A DNA stretch of 64,000 nucleotides from Methanocalculus natronophilus (lineage in GTDB: Archaea; Halobacteriota; Methanomicrobia; Methanomicrobiales; Methanocorpusculaceae), in assembly GCF_038751955.1 (NCBI RefSeq), contig NZ_JBCEXH010000001.1:142300-206299 (forward strand), in the 5' to 3' direction. The notes below the pieces were generated by a model that was not told the DNA's origin, made no database searches, and was given only the letters and a program-made list of their open reading frames with translations. Below, piece after piece: positions 63,030 through 64,000 of the stretch. Numbering within the stretch: position 1 is the first letter of the stretch; every line of letters starts with the position of its first letter. The translations under genes were made by a program, and so were the position numbers.

Positions 63030-63692
63030 TCACCGTAATAATCCAAAGACGTCTTCCATACGTCCAAGCTCAAAACCTGTTGTGGTACCGCCTGCAACAA
63101 ATCCTTTTGAGTTGGCAAGGACACCTGTTCCAACCAGATTTGAACCCATATTGACAGATCCACACCCGACCGGAAGCGAGGTGAGTGCCTCGACCCGCTC
63201 GATCTCCTGCCGGGTTGCCCGTGGAGAGAGAAGAACGCCTTTGTTTGTCGCAGCAGCTGCCATCCCGACTGTCGGGATACCGGCAACCTGCATCCGCTCA
63301 ACCACGACATTGAGAAAATCCCTGATCTGGTCAGTTATTCTAGCAGGCATCTCGGGATGAACAAGCGCAAACTCGTCATTTACCAGGATACAGTTGCCAG
63401 CGGCGTTCATCGTCTCTTCCAGAAGCATCACTTCCCCGTACTCCTCCAGCTTCCCGCGCTCCTCCCGGGATATCAGGCCTGAAGCGATCATTCCGCGGCT
63501 GTTGCCGGTGAGGAGTGAGCCGATGATGGATGACCCCTGCAGGGACATCCGCACGATCTCAACATCCAGGCTCTCCGTAACAGCGTCAGCAAAGGCATCG
63601 GAGACTGTTGCGGGAAGGACGGCAAACTCCTCAAATGCCCGGCAATAGACCCCGATATTCGGATCGCCATTGAGGGACAGGGTATGCTTCAT
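63030..63692 (-). CDS. eif6: Translation initiation factor aIF6
   Basis: Binds the 50S subunit and prevents its joining with 30S; also acts in ribosome biogenesis. 220 residues, pentein fold with fivefold repeats (NIGVYCRAFEEFAVLP, DVEIVRMSLQGSSIIGSLLTGN, NRGVL-like NKGVLLSPRAT, TGVLANSKGFVAG). The frame is open 41 codons further, but the ATG at 63692 directly follows the rpl31e stop (TGAGATG) and has GGAGAA upstream. Confidence 0.96.
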   Translation of the reverse strand: MKHTLSLNGDPNIGVYCRAFEEFAVLPATVSDAFADAVTESLDVEIVRMSLQGSSIIGSLLTGNSRGMIASGLISREERGKLEEYGEVMLLEETMNAAGNCILVNDEFALVHPEMPARITDQIRDFLNVVVERMQVAGIPTVGMAAAATNKGVLLSPRATRQEIERVEALTSLPVGCGSVNMGSNLVGTGVLANSKGFVAGGTTTGFELGRMEDVFGLLR

Positions 63693-63693
63693 C

Positions 63694-63957
63694 TCATTCT
63701 CCGGCAAGTTCTGCCTGAACCTGACCATCCGAGAAGCGCATCGCACGGATACGGATCTTTGACGGGGGCTTCTGGCCACCGCGCTCCCATACCTTCTCGT
63801 TGATGCTCCGGTCAAGTTTGACGTCGTCGCTTTTCATATGCTTTTCAAGATATTTGCGAATATCCTTCATTGCAATCTTGGAACGCTTCCATTTAGGGGC
63901 GCGTTTTGTGTCCCGGAGCGGGATGATATAGATCTGCTCCTTCTCTGCTTCTACCAT
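63694..63957 (-). CDS. rpl31e: 50S ribosomal protein L31e
   Basis: An 87-residue ribosomal protein. Features: [35 protein letters not shown] and [28 protein letters not shown], which includes the stop of rpl39e, acts as the ribosome site. Confidence 0.97.
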   Translation of the reverse strand: MVEAEKEQIYIIPLRDTKRAPKWKRSKIAMKDIRKYLEKHMKSDDVKLDRSINEKVWERGGQKPPSKIRIRAMRFSDGQVQAELAGE

Positions 63958-63960
63958 TGC

Positions 63961-64000
63961 TCACACCTTCAGAGTGCTGCGCCTCCAGTTGCGCCGCTTT
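63961..64000 (-). CDS. rpl39e: 50S ribosomal protein L39e, 5' part beyond window
   Basis: Only the last 12 codons and the TGA (63961-63963) are inside. They read KRRNWRRSTLKV, the characteristic C-terminus of the 51-residue protein L39e. The order rpl39e-rpl31e-eif6 is standard in archaea. Confidence 0.9.
   Translation of the reverse strand, partial: KRRNWRRSTLKV

Noticed and set aside
63693-63815. 41-residue N-terminal extension of aIF6
   Set aside because: It is the out-of-frame translation of the end of rpl31e; the ATG at 63692 has its own ribosome site and the family start.

Overview
The window is archaeal and comes from a methanogen, most likely of the order Methanomicrobiales. Signs of this are the archaeal ribosomal proteins L21e, L31e, L39e and L18a/LX, an Rpb4-type RNA polymerase subunit, aIF1 and aIF6, SRP54/FtsY, prefoldin alpha, Pus10/TrmY, the archaeal leucyl- and methionyl-tRNA synthetases, TATA-box promoters with many apparently leaderless starts, and several families I know mainly from methanogens (DUF2193, DUF2180, DUF2115, DUF5611). 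Genus is not decided; a Methanocalculus- or Methanoregula-like organism is a guess. No rRNA, CRISPR array or complete insertion sequence was seen.

Layout. 1-5 kb: a copper P-type ATPase (cut by the window edge) behind a ferritin, tRNA-Arg(UCU) and an Rpn/YhgA-type nuclease. 5-10 kb: threonine ammonia-lyase, metG, an unknown protein and a DHH phosphoesterase. 10-12.4 kb is a decaying accessory patch: a RelB-like antitoxin, a RelE-like toxin broken by a 14-bp tandem duplication, tRNA-Phe(GAA), an AT-rich HNH nuclease with a 41-residue basic neighbour, and a histidine-kinase remnant. 12.4-28.3 kb is rich in signalling: TPR and GYD proteins, a winged-helix regulator, a PGF-CTERM surface protein, two large histidine kinases, two response regulators, a K+ channel-like protein, a Cache-HAMP-SpoIIE phosphatase, and a SelB-like protein whose G domain looks degenerate.

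28.4-31 kb holds a DUF2193-DUF2180-aquaporin operon behind a perfect 20-bp palindrome. 31.5-46.5 kb holds DUF473 and PAC2 proteins, leuS, the PIN-ATPase-KH protein, a type IV pilus export cluster (prepilin peptidase, secretion ATPase, two TadC-like membrane proteins), aIF1, cobyric acid synthase and a YkgJ cysteine-cluster pair. 46.6-54.2 kb holds a sugar nucleotidyltransferase, a CBS-ParB-like protein, an Hsp20 with a palindromic operator-like leader, a STAS protein, a PEGA protein and a leuCDB-type operon.

54.2-64 kb is mostly conserved information processing on the minus strand: trmY-pus10-rpl21e-rpoF-DUF655-ksgA-hemK, then, after an 850-bp spacer and a MazF-like toxin, rpl39e-rpl31e-eif6-rpl18a-pfdA-ftsY-srp54. 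TrmY and Pus10 act in sequence on position 54 of tRNA. SRP54 and FtsY are the two GTPases of the same targeting cycle. A cross-window theme is a set of short (9-22 bp) tandem duplications near toxin genes and in decaying intergenic DNA.
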